Assembly (NCBI RefSeq): GCF_007923295.1
Contig: NZ_VOIR01000012.1
Location: 124,001-188,000 of the forward strand
From: Agrococcus sediminis
GTDB taxonomy: Bacteria > Actinomycetota > Actinomycetes > Actinomycetales > Microbacteriaceae
Direction: 5' to 3'
DNA length: 64,000 nt
The translations under genes were made by a program, and so were the position numbers. Below, in pieces: positions 62,286 through 64,000 of this stretch; the first letter of the stretch is position 1, and each line of letters starts with the position of its first letter. The notes under the pieces are model-generated. The model saw only the letters and a list, made by a program, of their open reading frames with translations. It made no database searches and had not been told where the DNA came from.

Positions 62286-63725
62286 GTGAAGACGTCCAGC
62301 AGACCGCGACGGAGCGGGCTGCGGCGAGCGATCGCCGTTGCCCTGGCCGTCATGGGGATGGTGGCAGGAGGCGCGACCGCGGTCGCCGCCGCTCCCCTCC
62401 CCGCGACCGAGCAGCCCAGCCCGTTCAGCTTCAACGGCATCATCCGGGACGGCCAGGAGCCGGTCGAGGGCGTCGCGATCACCGTCACCGGCAACGGGGT
62501 GGATGAGACGGCCGAGACGGGCGCGGACGGCCGGTGGTCGGTCGGCGTGCCCGAGCGCGGCACCTACACCGTCTCGATCGACACGTCGACGCTGCCCGAG
62601 GGGCTGACGCTCCGCGATCCGTCGTTCGAGAGCCGCGAGTTCGAGATCGGCGGCTCGAGCTCGGTGGGCGTGCTGTTCCCGTTCGGCGAGTCCTCGGGCG
62701 GCTCCGGCGGCACCGGCGGCAACACCGGCACCGGCGGCAACACGGGCACGGGCGGCGAGGGCGGCACGGGCGGAGAGCCCGCGACCGGCGGCGAGGGTTC
62801 GCCGGGCGGCGAGACCTCCACGGGCACCTCCTCGAACGACTTCGGCTCGCAGCTGCTCTCGCGCATCATCTCGGGCCTCAACTTCGGCCTGCTGCTGGCC
62901 CTCGCCGCGATCGGCATCACGCTCATCTTCGGGACCACCGGCGTCAACAACTTCGCGCACGGCGAGCTGCTGACCTTCGGCGGGATCGTCTTCTACGTCA
63001 CGACGACGCTCGTGAACTGGCCGGCCTGGATCGCGATCGTCTTCACGCTCGCCGCCTCCGCGGCCTTCGGCTGGCTGCACGACTGGGGCATCTTCAAGCC
63101 GCTGCGGCGCCGCCGCGTGGGGCTCGTGCAGGTGCTGATCGTGACGATCGGCCTCTCCATCGCGCTGCGGTACTTCTACCAGTTCCTCATCGGCGGCGGC
63201 ACGTACGGCCTCTCGGTCGACCGCGGCCCGGTCCTGCAGATCGGCCCCGTGCTCATGACGACGTCGAACGTCGTCAGCACCGTCATCGCGATCGTCGTGC
63301 TCATCGCCGTCGGCCTCTTCCTCACCCGCACGCGCATCGGCAAGGCCACGCGCGCGGTGAGCGACAACGCGAGCCTCGCCGCCGCATCCGGCATCGACGT
63401 CGACCGGGTCATCCGCATCGTCTGGGTGCTCGCGGGCCTCCTCACCGGCGGCGCGGGCATCCTTTACACCTACTTCATCGGCGCGAACATCAAGTGGGAC
63501 GTGGGCTTCACGATCCTTCTGCTGCTCTTCGCCGGCGTCACCCTCGGCGGCCTCGGCAGCGCCTTCGGCGCGCTCGTCGGCGCGGTGATCATCGGCCTCG
63601 TCACCGAGATCTCGACGCTGTTCATCGCACCCGACCTGCGCTACGCGATCGCGCTGCTGGTGCTCATCCTCGTGCTGCTCTTCCGACCGCAGGGCATCCT
63701 GGGTCGACGGGAAAGGATCGGCTGA
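62286..63725 (+). CDS. livH: branched-chain amino-acid ABC permease (LivH type) with secreted N-terminal extension
   Basis: 479 aa starting at GTG with GGAGG ahead. Residues 1-36 are a signal peptide (RRAIAVALAVMGMVAGG). Residues ~46-133 are a carboxypeptidase-regulatory/Cna-B-like beta domain (GIIRDGQEPVEGVAITVTGN, ETGADGRWSVGVPERGTYTV). A Gly/Thr-rich linker follows (~135-182), then a full LivH permease: LNFGLLLALAAIGITLIFGT, GVNNFAHGELLTFGG, IGKATRAVSDNASLAAASGI. The extension places a folded domain outside the membrane ahead of the permease. Confidence 0.92.
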   Translation: MKTSSRPRRSGLRRAIAVALAVMGMVAGGATAVAAAPLPATEQPSPFSFNGIIRDGQEPVEGVAITVTGNGVDETAETGADGRWSVGVPERGTYTVSIDTSTLPEGLTLRDPSFESREFEIGGSSSVGVLFPFGESSGGSGGTGGNTGTGGNTGTGGEGGTGGEPATGGEGSPGGETSTGTSSNDFGSQLLSRIISGLNFGLLLALAAIGITLIFGTTGVNNFAHGELLTFGGIVFYVTTTLVNWPAWIAIVFTLAASAAFGWLHDWGIFKPLRRRRVGLVQVLIVTIGLSIALRYFYQFLIGGGTYGLSVDRGPVLQIGPVLMTTSNVVSTVIAIVVLIAVGLFLTRTRIGKATRAVSDNASLAAASGIDVDRVIRIVWVLAGLLTGGAGILYTYFIGANIKWDVGFTILLLLFAGVTLGGLGSAFGALVGAVIIGLVTEISTLFIAPDLRYAIALLVLILVLLFRPQGILGRRERIG

Positions 63726-63726
63726 C

Positions 63727-64000
63727 ATGGACTTCCTCAGCATCCTCAACACCGCTGCGGGCGAGATCCTCTCCCCCACCACGGCCGCCTTCGCGCTCGC
63801 GACCATCGGCCTGAACATCCACTTCGGCTACTCGGGCCTGCTGAACTTCGGCCAGGCCGGCTTCATGGCGATCGGCGCGTACGCGTTCGCGATCTTCACG
63901 ATGATGGCCGACCCGACCGCGACGCTCGGCTGGCCCGCGTGGCTGTCGTTCCTCACCGCGGTGATCGTCGCGATCGTGGCGGCGGTGGTGTTCGCGCTCA
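63727..64000 (+). CDS. livM: branched-chain amino-acid ABC permease (LivM type), 5' part
   Basis: First 91 residues; the gene runs off the right edge. MDFLSILNTAAGEILSPTTA then LNIHFGYSGLLNFGQAGFMA, the LivM hallmark, and further spans. ATG is 1 base after the livH stop. ATPases LivF/LivG and a binding protein are expected beyond the edge. Confidence 0.88.
   Translation, partial: MDFLSILNTAAGEILSPTTAAFALATIGLNIHFGYSGLLNFGQAGFMAIGAYAFAIFTMMADPTATLGWPAWLSFLTAVIVAIVAAVVFAL

Overview
The window is high-GC DNA (roughly 70% or more) with very dense coding, frequent GTG and TTG starts, many 1-4 base stop/start overlaps (ATGA, GTGA, TGATG) and almost no Asp GAT codons outside a GGATGC context. Together with the gene content (monomeric NADP isocitrate dehydrogenase, PerM/DUF6350 next to purN, a guaA-DUF3817-SURF1-glpD-guaB3-guaB neighbourhood, LexA boxes of the TCGAAC-N4-GTTCGA type, ImuA/ImuB/DnaE2) this points to an actinobacterium, most likely of the Microbacteriaceae (Agrococcus-like). 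This is inference from gene content; no 16S gene is present. The window looks chromosomal. I see no phage genes, transposase, CRISPR array, rRNA or tRNA.

Layout. 1-5.5 kb: end of a LysR regulator, an MFS exporter, purU and a large secreted ExeM-like nuclease. 5.5-14.5 kb: the SOS mutasome (dnaE2, imuB, imuA, all on the minus strand), split by two genes for secreted/cell-wall repeat proteins, one of them LPXTG-anchored with eight chaplin-like repeats. imuA and imuB each have their own LexA-box promoter. 14.6-17.6 kb: a PfkB sugar kinase, a GNAT acetyltransferase and a lipoprotein alpha-amylase, followed by a 340-base cluster of palindromic repeats. 17.9-22.6 kb: a heterodimeric ABC exporter with one degenerate ATP site, preceded by a 25-codon leader ORF, then a P-loop kinase-like protein. 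22.6-32.3 kb: central metabolism, with perM-purN-purH in one operon, icd, and sucC-sucD, plus an MBL-fold protein.

32.5-38.9 kb: a VIT-family transporter, then a citrate/C4-dicarboxylate-type two-component system transcribed away from a complete tctCBA tripartite tricarboxylate transporter operon. 39-45.3 kb: a cation-diffusion facilitator coupled to a very small solute-binding lipoprotein, a 58-aa membrane protein, pcrA helicase, a glycerophosphodiesterase and a BI-1 family membrane protein. 45.4-51.7 kb: a VOC protein, a bile-acid:Na+ symporter-type carrier, sufS-sufU, and an ECF42-type sigma factor in one operon with two DGPF/YCII proteins. 51.7-62.1 kb: guaA, DUF3817, SURF1, glpD, guaB3, a PadR-DUF4097 pair with two palindromic operators, an AbiEi/nuclease-like protein, and guaB. 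62.3-64 kb: the start of a branched-chain amino-acid ABC operon whose first permease carries an extracytoplasmic N-terminal extension.

The genes most worth attention are the interrupted SOS mutasome with paired LexA promoters, the leader ORF ahead of the heterodimeric exporter, the PadR/DUF4097 operator pair, the CDF/mini-SBP pair and the LivH fusion. Purine metabolism is unusually concentrated here: purU, purN, purH, guaA, guaB3 and guaB.
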